DNA of 64,000 nt, taken from assembly GCF_025685395.1 (NCBI RefSeq), contig NZ_JAGSYA010000004.1:2108001-2172000 (forward strand), written 5' to 3'. The translations under genes and the position numbers were made by a program. The notes below the pieces were generated by a model that saw only the letters and a program-made list of their open reading frames with translations, searched no databases and had not been told where the DNA came from. This document shows, piece by piece, positions 15,786 to 23,828 of this stretch (positions within the stretch are counted from its first letter, which is position 1; each line of letters opens with the position of its first letter). Origin of the DNA: Terriglobus tenax (lineage in GTDB: Bacteria > Acidobacteriota > Terriglobia > Terriglobales > Acidobacteriaceae).

Positions 15786-17078
15786 TCATCGCAGATTCTT
15801 CAACACCGACTTCTCCACCTTCAGGGCCACACCCGAGTTCCTGTCCGCCACCTCGGTCACGCGGTACTGCGCTGCCACACCCAGAAACTGGGCCACCTCG
15901 CTCGGCGTCAGCTTGTAATCGCTCATCAGCCAGTTGGCCATGTTGCTGGTCGCGTCCTTGAAGGCATCGTCCAGGTAGCCTGAGTACCCCAGCGCGATGA
16001 CCTGTTTCTCCGTCTCCACGCGCGGAAAGTTCAGCCGCTTGTCCTGGATCAGGTCGACGGTCAGCGTGACGTCCATCGAAGTCTCCAGCGCATTGCCGTT
16101 CAATTCCCCGTCCCCCTGCAACGCATGCCCATCGCCGAAATACAGCAAAGCCCCCGGATTCATTACCGGCAGATACACCGTTGCGCCCTCGGCAATCTCG
16201 TTGAAGTCCAGGTTGCCGCCAAAGTTGCCGGAGTCACCCGTCGGCGGCGGTGCGGAGCTGGGCGAAGTTGCCACCGCCACGCAGCCCAGCATGGGGTGCA
16301 GCGGAATCTTCAGCTCCTTCAGGTGTTCGCCCACCGGCTCCGGCGTCGCCGTCATCCCCTCCAGGTCCAGCTTCCACTGGATGCTCTTGTTGTTATCGCG
16401 CGTCTTGATGGCCAGCCCCGGCGACAGGGCCGATTGCACCAGTTGATCGTCGGACCCTGCCGTGTCGCGGTTCAGCTTCAGCCGGTTGATATGCACCACC
16501 AGGGTGTCGCCCGGCTGCGCTCCCTCAATGTAAAACGGCCCGGTCTGCGGATTGCCGCCGGCAATGCGCTTGATGTTCTGCCCATCCGTTCCGCCGGCAT
16601 CCACCGTCGTCGTGTGGATGGTGTCTCCCGGCTTCACCGTCAGCACCGGCTTATAGAACGGAGAAAACTGCCGATAGAAGACCGTCGGTGTGAACTCGTG
16701 TGTCTTCGGCGTGCCCTTCGCCAGCGGCTTCACCACCTCTGCCTTGAAGGCGAAGGACAACGGCGGCTCCCCGGGATTCACACCACCAATCTTTCCCGTC
16801 AGGCTCTCGCCCGTCAGCGTGGCGTCAATCTCCGTCGTGCTGCCGTCCGGATCCTTGCCGTGCAGCACCAGGTGCCCGCCGTCGAGCGAGCCCGTCAGCG
16901 CTGTGCCGCTGAAGCTACCCGTTACATGCGCCGCATCATGACGGTCCATGTCCAGGCGGAAGTAGCGCGTTGAGCCATAGAAATCAGCCGTTAGCAGCCA
17001 GCGCTCTTTGGCCGTAGAAGCAGACTGCTGCGCAAGCGCGGAAACACTCAGTAGAAGAAGGACAAAGGTACGCTTCAT
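15786..17078 (-). CDS. Secreted acetamidase/formamidase-family protein
   Basis: A 430-residue protein with a signal peptide (TFVLLLLSVSALAQ), then about 100 residues of beta-rich sequence not found in ordinary enzymes of the family. The acetamidase/formamidase fold follows: VKPGDTIHTTTVDAGG, GPFYIEGAQPGDTLVVHINR, IPLHPMLGCVAVA, GGNLDFNEIAEGATVYLPV and ALLYFGDGHALQGDGEL. Members hydrolyse short-chain amides; here the reaction would be extracytoplasmic. A striking tandem palindrome (17112-17152) lies 34 bp upstream of the start and probably controls it. Confidence 0.85.
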   Translation of the reverse strand: MKRTFVLLLLSVSALAQQSASTAKERWLLTADFYGSTRYFRLDMDRHDAAHVTGSFSGTALTGSLDGGHLVLHGKDPDGSTTEIDATLTGESLTGKIGGVNPGEPPLSFAFKAEVVKPLAKGTPKTHEFTPTVFYRQFSPFYKPVLTVKPGDTIHTTTVDAGGTDGQNIKRIAGGNPQTGPFYIEGAQPGDTLVVHINRLKLNRDTAGSDDQLVQSALSPGLAIKTRDNNKSIQWKLDLEGMTATPEPVGEHLKELKIPLHPMLGCVAVATSPSSAPPPTGDSGNFGGNLDFNEIAEGATVYLPVMNPGALLYFGDGHALQGDGELNGNALETSMDVTLTVDLIQDKRLNFPRVETEKQVIALGYSGYLDDAFKDATSNMANWLMSDYKLTPSEVAQFLGVAAQYRVTEVADRNSGVALKVEKSVLKNLR

Positions 17079-17111
17079 CAGAAAAGCTCCGGAGATGATG
17101 TTGAGAAGAAC

Positions 17112-17152
17112 TTGTACGAACTGCTTCGTATATTACGAAACAGTTCGTACAA
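17112..17152. promoter_or_regulatory. Tandem palindromic operator ACGAA-N4-TTCGT (two copies) upstream of the amidase
   Basis: The 41-bp element has outer arms TTGTACGAACTG (17112-17123) and CAGTTCGTACAA (17141-17152), and inner arms TTCGTA (17125-17130) and TACGAA (17134-17139). It can be read as two tandem 14-bp sites ACGAA-N4-TTCGT at 17116-17129 and 17135-17148, 19 bp apart. This resembles TetR-family operators bound by two dimers. No TetR gene is adjacent. Confidence 0.7.
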
Positions 17153-17178
17153 AAGTTCCCCGGCAAATCATCCTGCTC

Positions 17179-18270
17179 TCACAACACCCTGTCCCGCAGC
17201 TTTAGAAACGGCCGTTCCACCCCGAAGTACAGCACCACCGCCGCCCCGGAACACGCAGCCACATACAGCACCCATGATCCCGGCCCCTGTGGCTGTGTCA
17301 TCGCCGGAAAGCTCACCATCACCAGGTGGCCCACCGGTTTGTGCGTCAGGTACAGCGCGAAGGCCAGAGCCGCCAACGTCTGCGCACCGGGCACCTTCAC
17401 GCGTGACAACACGCCGTTGCGGCTCACGCTGGAGGCCAGGATCAGCCCCCACCCCAGCGCCAGCAAAGGAAAACCAACAATCACGCCCCACTTCGCCGAG
17501 CCCGTATCGTCTCCCAGGTTCATGGCGCGGAACATGCCCACCACGCTGCCCACGCAGACTGCTCCAGCAAAAAACAGCGCATGGCCATGCCGCATCATTC
17601 TCTGCCACCATGCCGGACGGAACAGGCGCACCACGACCAGCGCCACGCCCACCGTTAGACCGTCCAGCCGCGCATAACTGGGGTAGTAGACCTTCGTCCA
17701 GATCTCCTCCGGATAGCGCAACACCAGCCACCACCGCAGCGCGATGCCACCCACGACAACCGCTGCCAGCACCGCGGCCGTCTTCCGCACCGACGGCCTG
17801 CGCGTCAGCAGCATGACCAGCACCGGCAGCAGCAGGTAGAAGTGTTCCTCCACGCATAACGACCACGCATGTGAGAACGCGCGCTGGCTGAAGGTGAAGC
17901 CGAAGTTCATGGTGAAGGTCAGGTACTTCCACAGCGGCGCCATGTGCGGATAATCGCGCCACGCCGGCACAAAGGCATACAGCGCCAGCACCACCAGGTA
18001 CGCCGGCAGAATGCGAAACGCCCGCCGCGCGTAGAAGTCACCGAGCTGCAATCGCTGTCCGCTGACATGGGGCCGCAGTACCTGCTGGCCGATCAGGAAT
18101 CCGCTCAGCACAAAGAAAAGGTCAACGCCCATCCACCCGTGATAGGTCACGGGGAGAAGGCGCAAAGGCAGTTCGCCGAAGATGGTCAGGTGGTACAGCA
18201 TGACCATCAGCACAGCGAACGCACGAAGGGTATCCAGGCCATGCAGCCTGCCAGTGTGTGCGGTTTTCAT
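17179..18270 (-). CDS. Membrane O-acyltransferase (OafA/YrhL, acyltransferase 3 family)
   Basis: A 363-residue multi-spanning membrane protein of the acyltransferase 3 family, which transfers acetyl or other acyl groups to cell-surface carbohydrates. Family motifs are LHGLDTLRAFAVLMVMLYHL (catalytic His in the first helix), VDLFFVLSGFLIGQ, FYARRAFRILPAY and HAWSLCVEEHFYLLLP. About ten hydrophobic helices are visible. It has no SGNH domain. It is followed by the palindromic region of the amidase gene, so it is probably transcribed separately. Confidence 0.88.
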   Translation of the reverse strand: MKTAHTGRLHGLDTLRAFAVLMVMLYHLTIFGELPLRLLPVTYHGWMGVDLFFVLSGFLIGQQVLRPHVSGQRLQLGDFYARRAFRILPAYLVVLALYAFVPAWRDYPHMAPLWKYLTFTMNFGFTFSQRAFSHAWSLCVEEHFYLLLPVLVMLLTRRPSVRKTAAVLAAVVVGGIALRWWLVLRYPEEIWTKVYYPSYARLDGLTVGVALVVVRLFRPAWWQRMMRHGHALFFAGAVCVGSVVGMFRAMNLGDDTGSAKWGVIVGFPLLALGWGLILASSVSRNGVLSRVKVPGAQTLAALAFALYLTHKPVGHLVMVSFPAMTQPQGPGSWVLYVAACSGAAVVLYFGVERPFLKLRDRVL

Positions 18271-18370
18271 GTTCAGGAATCGCGGAGAATCGCGCCGAGT
18301 GAACTTACTCTACGGCATCGTCCTGAGGATACGGAGACAGTGCTTCGTTACTTAGCGGATTCCTGTTCCG

Positions 18371-19087
18371 TCAGGTCTTAACAAGGTCCTTGGAGCGGAC
18401 AGCCACACGCTTGTCGAAGATGTAGCACTCGCCCTGCCAGGTACTCTCGTCTTCCGGAACCTGCTCCAGGTACTTCAGAATGCCGCCGCGCAGGTGGTAC
18501 ACCTCCGGGAAGCCCTCCTGCAGCATGAAGGCCGAGGCCTTCTCACAGCGGATGCCGCCGGTGCAGAACATGGCTACCCTGCGATGCTTCGCCGGGTCCA
18601 GGTTTTCGCGCACATAGGTGGCAAACTCTGAGAAGTTCGCCGTCTCCGGCAACACCGCACCGGCAAAGGTGCCAATCTCGGTCTCGTAGCTGTTGCGCGT
18701 GTCCAGCACCAGCACGTCTTCCTGTGCAATCAACGCGTTCCAGTCCTCGGGCTGCACATAGGTGCCAGGACGGTTGGGATCGACCCTGGCGGTGCGGAAG
18801 GTGATGATCTCCTTCTTTACCTTGATCTTCAGCCGCTGGAACGGCTCTTCCTCCGAAGCGGAGAACTTCACCTCGCTCCGCTCCAGCCCCACCTTTTCTT
18901 CCAGAGCGGTCAGCAGCCGGTCAATCGTCTCCGCGCTGCCGGCCAGCGTGCCGTTCACACCCTCCGGCGCCACCAGCAGGGTTCCGCGCAGATCGCCGCC
19001 CGTAAACAGGGCGCGGATCTCCGCCGCCAGGGCCTCGGGATCGGGCACTTCAACAAACCGGTACAGCGCTGCAATCGTGTAGGTCAC
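18371..19087 (-). CDS. trhO: tRNA uridine(34) hydroxylase TrhO (YceA), rhodanese family
   Basis: Catalyses oxygen-dependent hydroxylation of uridine-34 in tRNA. The 238-residue protein has the N-terminal acylphosphatase-like domain (LRGTLLVAPEGVNGTLAG) and a rhodanese domain with active-site loop MFCTGGIRCEKASAFM. It ends shortly after the conserved GECYIFDKRVAV, so it lacks the C-terminal cysteine-rich extension of the 350-residue E. coli protein; short forms are common. It is divergent from the small secreted protein at 19191. Confidence 0.9.
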   Translation of the reverse strand: MTYTIAALYRFVEVPDPEALAAEIRALFTGGDLRGTLLVAPEGVNGTLAGSAETIDRLLTALEEKVGLERSEVKFSASEEEPFQRLKIKVKKEIITFRTARVDPNRPGTYVQPEDWNALIAQEDVLVLDTRNSYETEIGTFAGAVLPETANFSEFATYVRENLDPAKHRRVAMFCTGGIRCEKASAFMLQEGFPEVYHLRGGILKYLEQVPEDESTWQGECYIFDKRVAVRSKDLVKT

Positions 19088-19190
19088 GCTCTCTTAAATC
19101 ATACGTCGAGCCGCAATTTTCCCTAACCGCATCCCCGGTTTCCGGTCTATTCTTCGGTCACGAAAATTTCCGCCGCAGGAGAGACACCCC

Positions 19191-19724
19191 ATGCGCTCAT
19201 CCGTTGCCGCCATTTCGCTCGCCGTACTGCTTGCTTCCTCGGCCATCGCGCAGCAGCCCACGCTCATCACCGCTCCGCAGGAACGGCCCCTTAGTATCCT
19301 GCAGCCCACCTGCCCCATCGGCTTCACCGCGCAGGCCAACAGCCTCTCAAGAATGGCGCGAACCCTGGACGGCGCAGACCGGACGAACCGCCAGGCCGTC
19401 TCGCTCCAGTTCCACAACAAGGACGGACATTCGTTGACCAGCGCCACCATTGTCGTGCATGGAGCGAACCAGACCGGACTCTACCTGGAAACCAGCGGCA
19501 GCCCGGAAAAGAAGGAGTCACGCAGCTTCCGTCTCACCCCAACGGCCTGGCAGGACGGCTCCGCCCGGGACAAAGTCATCGTCAACGGCATCACCGTGCT
19601 TCGCTCTGCCGAGGTAACCGAGATGCAGTTCGCCGACGGGACCGTCTGGCACCCCACGGCATTCTCCGCCTGCCGCGCACAGCTGAACGGCTTCCGGCTG
19701 ATTCCCGGCAGTGCGCAAAAATAG
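19191..19724 (+). CDS. Small exported protein of unknown function
   Basis: A 177-residue protein with a signal peptide (VAAISLAVLLASSAIA) and AGGAGAG 7 bp before the ATG. The mature part is predicted beta-rich and contains two cysteines (CPIG and SACRAQ) that could form a disulfide. I recognise no family. The phrases VSLQFHNKDGHSLTSATIVV and VTEMQFADGTVWHP suggest an immunoglobulin-like sandwich fold. Confidence 0.7.
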   Translation: MRSSVAAISLAVLLASSAIAQQPTLITAPQERPLSILQPTCPIGFTAQANSLSRMARTLDGADRTNRQAVSLQFHNKDGHSLTSATIVVHGANQTGLYLETSGSPEKKESRSFRLTPTAWQDGSARDKVIVNGITVLRSAEVTEMQFADGTVWHPTAFSACRAQLNGFRLIPGSAQK

Positions 19725-19766
19725 CTACCGGCACTAATGCCTCTGCTGTTCGAGAATTTTGTCTGA

Positions 19767-19847
19767 GAGCTTTAGCTCGCAGACCGGAGCGGCAGGGGCC
19801 TTCAGGCCCCTTTTGAACAAACTGAAGAAGGAAAGGGCTTTAGCCCT
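19767..19847 (+). terminator. Three successive tetraloop hairpins after the small exported gene
   Basis: GAGC-TTTA-GCTC (19767-19778), GGGGCC-TTCA-GGCCCC followed by TTTT (19795-19814), and AGGGC-TTTA-GCCCT (19834-19847). The middle one has terminator form. The set looks like an intergenic repeat of compact hairpins; the remainder of 19725-19922 holds nothing else. Confidence 0.55.
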
Positions 19848-19922
19848 ATCGTTGATCCCGGTTTCAGTGGCCCAAAAACCTCCAATGAATAGCCTTCTCG
19901 AAAACCCCAGACACCCTTCTGT

Positions 19923-21488
19923 CTAGAAGTCGACAAAACCACCGTCGTTTCCTGCCGAAGCCAATGCCGGCTTCATGGGAACGGATACCGGCTTATTGAG
20001 CCTGGGTGCCGTGGGAGTGTTTCTGCGCCCCGGAGCTTTTGGCTTGCTGGTGACCTCGTTCAGTCCAACCATCGTTCCAAGCTCCGCCGCCAGCAAACGC
20101 ATCGCGTCCGACTGTGCGTTCAACTGCTGTGCCGCCGCGGCCGACTCCTCCGCATTGGCCGCACTCTTTTGCGTCACGCCCTCCATGCGCGAAATCGCTC
20201 CGGAAATCTGCGACACACCGGAGACCTGCTCCGAGCTGCCGCTGCCGATCTGGTCCACCAGCCGCTTGATGTCGGCAAACGCGGCCTCCATCTTGTGACC
20301 GCTTTCCACCAGCAGTTTGATTCGTTCACGGCCACTGTCTGCATTGGCCAACGCCGCTTTAATCAGCGTGGAGGTTTCGCGCGCCGCCTCGGCCGAACGC
20401 TGCGCCAGGTTGCGGACCTCCTCCGCCACCACGGCAAAGCCCGCGCCTGCCTCACCCGCCCGCGCGGCTTCCACCGCGGCGTTCAGCGCGAGGATATTCG
20501 TCTGAAACGAGATCTTGTCGATCACGCTGATGATCTTCGCAATCTGCTGCGAGCTCTCGTGAATACCGGCCATCGACTCCACGCACTCATCCATGGCGTG
20601 AGTGCTCTCCTGCGATGCCTGCACCGCGCCACCCACCACGCCCATGGCTTCCCTGGCGCTGTCCGCATTCTGCTTGGCCATGATGGAAATCTCCTGCGAC
20701 GATGCCGAGGTCTCTTCAATCATCGCGGCCTGTTCAGAGCTGTCGCGCGCCAGCGCCTGGCTGCTGCCCGCAATCTGCGTCGCAGCAGAGGCAATCTGCT
20801 CCGCGCCCTGGTTCAGCTCATGCACATTGCGCCGCAGCACCTTCTCCAGCATCAGCACAATCCATACACAAGCCGCCGAAGCCAGCAACGATAGCACCAG
20901 CATGTAGTAGACAATCTGCCGCGAAACCGAAATCGACTCCTGCGCTCGATCATTGGCCTGGCTCATTACCTCCCGCTGATGATCCAGGAGGCCGGTGCTC
21001 ATATCGTCCACCTTCTGGATCAGCGGCATCAGCTCTTTCAGATTGATCTGCTCGGCCAGGCGTACGTCATGGTGATTTAGAGCATCCGCATAGCGCTGAA
21101 AAACCGGTTCCATACGGTTCACCGCATCTTCCTGCTCCTTCAGAAGCTGCTCTCCGGCGGGCGCGACGCCGATCTTTCTGATCTCAGCCACGCTGTTCAA
21201 CAACGCGGACTTCTGCTCTCCAAACTGGGTCTGCCGCTGCGCCAACAAATCCCAGTTGCCAAGCGCCGCCTGGGCCAGCATGCCACGCTGCGCAGCCACC
21301 ATCTCCGATCCACTCGCGTCCGCAACTCCCGCAAAATACGACTTCCGGGCGTAATCCACACCCAGGCTCCGCACCGTCTGGCTCATCGACTGCAGACGAT
21401 AGATAAATGTCCCGCACAGAACCATCGCAATCAGGGTCAGCGCCCCACTCGCTGCCAACAGCTTTTGTTTAATCGTGAGATTCTTCAT
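19923..21488 (-). CDS. Methyl-accepting chemotaxis protein
   Basis: A 521-residue chemoreceptor. A first transmembrane helix lies at residues about 10-30 ([19 protein letters not shown]), followed by a four-helix-bundle-type periplasmic domain and a second helix ([20 protein letters not shown]). The cytoplasmic signalling domain follows with only a very short junction where a HAMP domain would be. Its hairpin tip is intact ([20 protein letters not shown], then [20 protein letters not shown]). The C-terminal tail of about 50 residues is basic and proline-rich and ends in GGFVDF. The ATG at 21488 starts the membrane helix; the open frame extends 14 codons further. No che genes are nearby. Confidence 0.92.
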   Translation of the reverse strand: MKNLTIKQKLLAASGALTLIAMVLCGTFIYRLQSMSQTVRSLGVDYARKSYFAGVADASGSEMVAAQRGMLAQAALGNWDLLAQRQTQFGEQKSALLNSVAEIRKIGVAPAGEQLLKEQEDAVNRMEPVFQRYADALNHHDVRLAEQINLKELMPLIQKVDDMSTGLLDHQREVMSQANDRAQESISVSRQIVYYMLVLSLLASAACVWIVLMLEKVLRRNVHELNQGAEQIASAATQIAGSSQALARDSSEQAAMIEETSASSQEISIMAKQNADSAREAMGVVGGAVQASQESTHAMDECVESMAGIHESSQQIAKIISVIDKISFQTNILALNAAVEAARAGEAGAGFAVVAEEVRNLAQRSAEAARETSTLIKAALANADSGRERIKLLVESGHKMEAAFADIKRLVDQIGSGSSEQVSGVSQISGAISRMEGVTQKSAANAEESAAAAQQLNAQSDAMRLLAAELGTMVGLNEVTSKPKAPGRRNTPTAPRLNKPVSVPMKPALASAGNDGGFVDF

Positions 21489-21642
21489 TCCTAAACCTTT
21501 CACCGCTTTTCTTTCAACGAGACGATGCACTGGGGTTCATCGGCGGCATGGGTAAAAACATGAATGCCGCGTGCCCAACACCCGGACGAAAATACCGGGC
21601 CCCATGCCATACTGCCTTCACATCGATTTCCCGGAGCTTGTG

Positions 21643-23247
21643 TTGACGCCGAAGCCGCTGCTTGCCTCAGTCCTTGTTCTCACTTCCGCCCTCTCTGCCC
21701 AGACCCCCGGTCCGGTCAAAGACTGGACACCCGCCGCCAACGCCTGGTGGTCCCACGTGCAGTACCTTGCCGACGACAAACTGGAGGGCCGCCGCGCCGG
21801 TTCCCCCGGCTACTTCAAGGCTGTGGAATACGTGGAAAGCCAGTTCCAAAACATCGGCTTAAAGCCCGCAGGAACCAGTAAATACAGGCAGGATGTCGAG
21901 TTAGTGCCCACCAGCGTCGATGTGGATAAATCGAGCTTCGCTGTGGATAAAGTCTCGTACGAGCTAGGCACGGACCTGCAACTGAACGCCCACGTCGACG
22001 GCGCCGGAACCGTCGACGCGCCCATGGTCTTCCTTGGCTACGGTCTGTCCCTCCCGAAAAAGCACATTGACGATGTCGCGGGGGAAAACCTGAAGGGCAA
22101 GGTCGTCGTTATCTACGGCGCCGCACCGGAGAACGTCCTGGGCCCACAGCGCGCCTATGCGCGCATCGCCGGCGAACGTTGGAAGGCCCTGCACGCCGCC
22201 GGAGCTATCGGCATGGTGCTGTTCACGCCGCCACGCCCGGGCGCTCCGCCCAGCCCCGTGGCCACTCCGCGCAACGCCCCACCGCCGGTGATGCTCTTCG
22301 CCGACCCCGCGCTTGAAAGCCTGCCTGGCCTGAAGGTCTACGCCGCGCTTACGGAAAAGGGAGCCACCAGGCTCTTCGCCTCCGCGGGCAAAAGCTTTGC
22401 CGAGATCAAGGCTACGGGTGACGCCGGAAAACCCCTGCCCCACTTCGCCTTTCCCGGGACGCTGCACGCCGTCACCGCCGTCAAAACCGGCGAACACCTG
22501 CACGCGCCCAACGTTGTCGGCCTGATGGAAGGCTCTGACCCGAAGCTGAAGAAGGAGTACCTGGTCATCAGCGCCCATCTGGACCACCTGGGCATTGGCC
22601 GCGCCGTCGAGGGCGACACCATCTACAACGGCGCCATGGACAACGCCTCCGGCGTCGCCTCGCTGATCGAAACAGCCAGGCTGCTGGCCGCCGGGCCACG
22701 CCCGAAGCGGTCCATCCTCTTCGTGGCACTCTCGGCCGAGGAGATGGGCGAGCTCGGCTCGCAGTACTTTGCCTCTAAACCCACCGTGCCGAAACCGGCC
22801 ATCGTCGGCGATCTGAACATGGACATGTACCTGCCGCTGTTCCCGCTGCGCTACCTGGAGATTCAGGGCCTGGGCGAGTCCACGCTGGGCAACGACGCCC
22901 GCGCCGTCTGCCAGTTGAACGACGTGGAGCCGCAGTTCGATAAGCAGCCGGACGAGAACCGCTTCATCCGTAGCGACCAGGTGAACTTTGTGAAGCAGGG
23001 CATCCCCGCGCTGGCCTTCAAGTTTGGCTGGACGCCGGACTCACCCGAGGAAAAGACCTTCAACGACTGGGTGAAGGTGCGCTATCACCGCCCGTCGGAC
23101 GATCTGCAGCAGCCGGTGGACAAGGTGGGCGCAGCACAGTTCTCCAGCCTGCTGGCGCAACTGGCCCTGCGGGTCGCGGATGCAAAGGCGCGCCCGGAGT
23201 GGTACCCGGAGAGCTCGTTTGCGGCGACCAGAATGGCAGCGAAATAG
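21643..23247 (+). CDS. Secreted M28-family metallopeptidase with PA domain
   Basis: A zinc aminopeptidase-like exported enzyme. After a signal peptide (PLLASVLVLTSALSAQ) comes an N-terminal segment, a protease-associated domain (MVFLGYGLSLP, LKGKVVVIYGAAPENVLG) and the M28 catalytic domain. Metal and catalytic motifs are VISAHLDHLGIG, NGAMDNASGVASLIE, ALSAEEMGELGS and VGDLNMDMY. The start is uncertain: the frame is open from 21571, ATG codons lie at 21571 and 21604, and GTG at 21640. TTG at 21643 has GGAG at proper spacing and gives the cleanest signal peptide. Confidence 0.87.
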   Translation: MTPKPLLASVLVLTSALSAQTPGPVKDWTPAANAWWSHVQYLADDKLEGRRAGSPGYFKAVEYVESQFQNIGLKPAGTSKYRQDVELVPTSVDVDKSSFAVDKVSYELGTDLQLNAHVDGAGTVDAPMVFLGYGLSLPKKHIDDVAGENLKGKVVVIYGAAPENVLGPQRAYARIAGERWKALHAAGAIGMVLFTPPRPGAPPSPVATPRNAPPPVMLFADPALESLPGLKVYAALTEKGATRLFASAGKSFAEIKATGDAGKPLPHFAFPGTLHAVTAVKTGEHLHAPNVVGLMEGSDPKLKKEYLVISAHLDHLGIGRAVEGDTIYNGAMDNASGVASLIETARLLAAGPRPKRSILFVALSAEEMGELGSQYFASKPTVPKPAIVGDLNMDMYLPLFPLRYLEIQGLGESTLGNDARAVCQLNDVEPQFDKQPDENRFIRSDQVNFVKQGIPALAFKFGWTPDSPEEKTFNDWVKVRYHRPSDDLQQPVDKVGAAQFSSLLAQLALRVADAKARPEWYPESSFAATRMAAK

Positions 23248-23258
23248 CGCTTTTGAAG

Positions 23259-23291
23259 GCGTTTTAAGCACCAAAAACGTGCTTAAAACGC
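23259..23291. terminator. Bidirectional hairpin between convergent genes
   Basis: GCGTTTTAAGCAC (23259-23271) and GTGCTTAAAACGC (23279-23291) form a perfect 13-bp stem with loop CAAAAAC. It lies between the M28 peptidase stop and the stop of the small convergent gene; T-rich arms stand in for a U tract. Confidence 0.6.
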
Positions 23292-23292
23292 G

Positions 23293-23541
23293 CTATTTCG
23301 GGCTGTGGGTCTTGATGTAATTGCGCAGTTGCAGGTTCAGGTCCAGCGCCTTTTGCACGCCGGAGTCCATCATCCCCAGCCAGTCCGAGGCTGGCGGCTT
23401 CAGGTCTGCGGTGGAAAGCAGGTAGCTGGTCTGCACAATGATCTCCAGCGCATTGGAAAGATCGTGCGCCAGCTTACGAATCTCGAGTGCGAGATCCTCG
23501 GGAATTACCTGGTCCTGTTTCGGATCGGTCATGATTCTCAT
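23293..23541 (-). CDS. Small stand-alone protein resembling a histidine-kinase DHp (H-box) hairpin
   Basis: An 82-residue cytoplasmic protein (79 residues if the second ATG at 23532 is used). It appears to be two long helices. The first contains IRKLAHDLSNALEIIVQ, which resembles the H-box of histidine kinases (His followed by an acidic residue, then Asn and hydrophobics). The second, SGVQKALDLNLQLRNYI, resembles the second DHp helix. No HATPase domain follows: the stop is at 23293 and a terminator lies beyond. It could be a phosphotransfer or decoy dimerisation protein. No strong ribosome-binding site is present. Confidence 0.55.
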   Translation of the reverse strand: MRIMTDPKQDQVIPEDLALEIRKLAHDLSNALEIIVQTSYLLSTADLKPPASDWLGMMDSGVQKALDLNLQLRNYIKTHSPK

Positions 23542-23680
23542 CAGACGCGCTGGAATGCGCGATGTTTCACAAAATACAGGCCGGGACCATGAAGAGCAAG
23601 CCCCGCCGGTTTGACATTCCGCCGCCGGTTTGTAACACTAAGACTTCTGCAAGGCCACGACGTGTTTGTGGTTTTCCCGT

Positions 23681-23767
23681 GCCGAAGTGGCGGAATTGGC
23701 AGACGCGCATGGTTCAGGTCCATGTACTCGCAAGGGTGTGGAGGTTCGAGTCCTCTCTTCGGCACCA
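23681..23767 (+). tRNA. tRNA-Leu (CAG)
   Basis: An 87-nt class II tRNA. The acceptor GCCGAAG pairs with CTTCGGC, and the anticodon stem CATGG/CCATG encloses TTCAGGT (anticodon CAG). A long variable arm (TACTCGCAAGGGTGT region) and a T loop TTCGAGT follow, and CCA is encoded. Confidence 0.95.
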
Positions 23768-23777
23768 TCAAGTTTGA

Positions 23778-23804
23778 AACCCGGCTACTGGCCGGGTTTT
23801 CTTG
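23778..23804 (+). terminator. Terminator after tRNA-Leu
   Basis: AACCCGGC (23778-23785) and GCCGGGTT (23791-23798) followed by TTCTTG form a standard Rho-independent terminator. Confidence 0.75.
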
Positions 23805-23828
23805 CGTTTGAGGCTGGATTCGCACCCC

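Noticed and set aside
23541-23825. Minus-strand frame over tRNA-Leu (LEPPHPCEYMDLNHARLP)
   Set aside because: Spurious antisense tRNA translation, although such peptides are often listed as hypothetical proteins.
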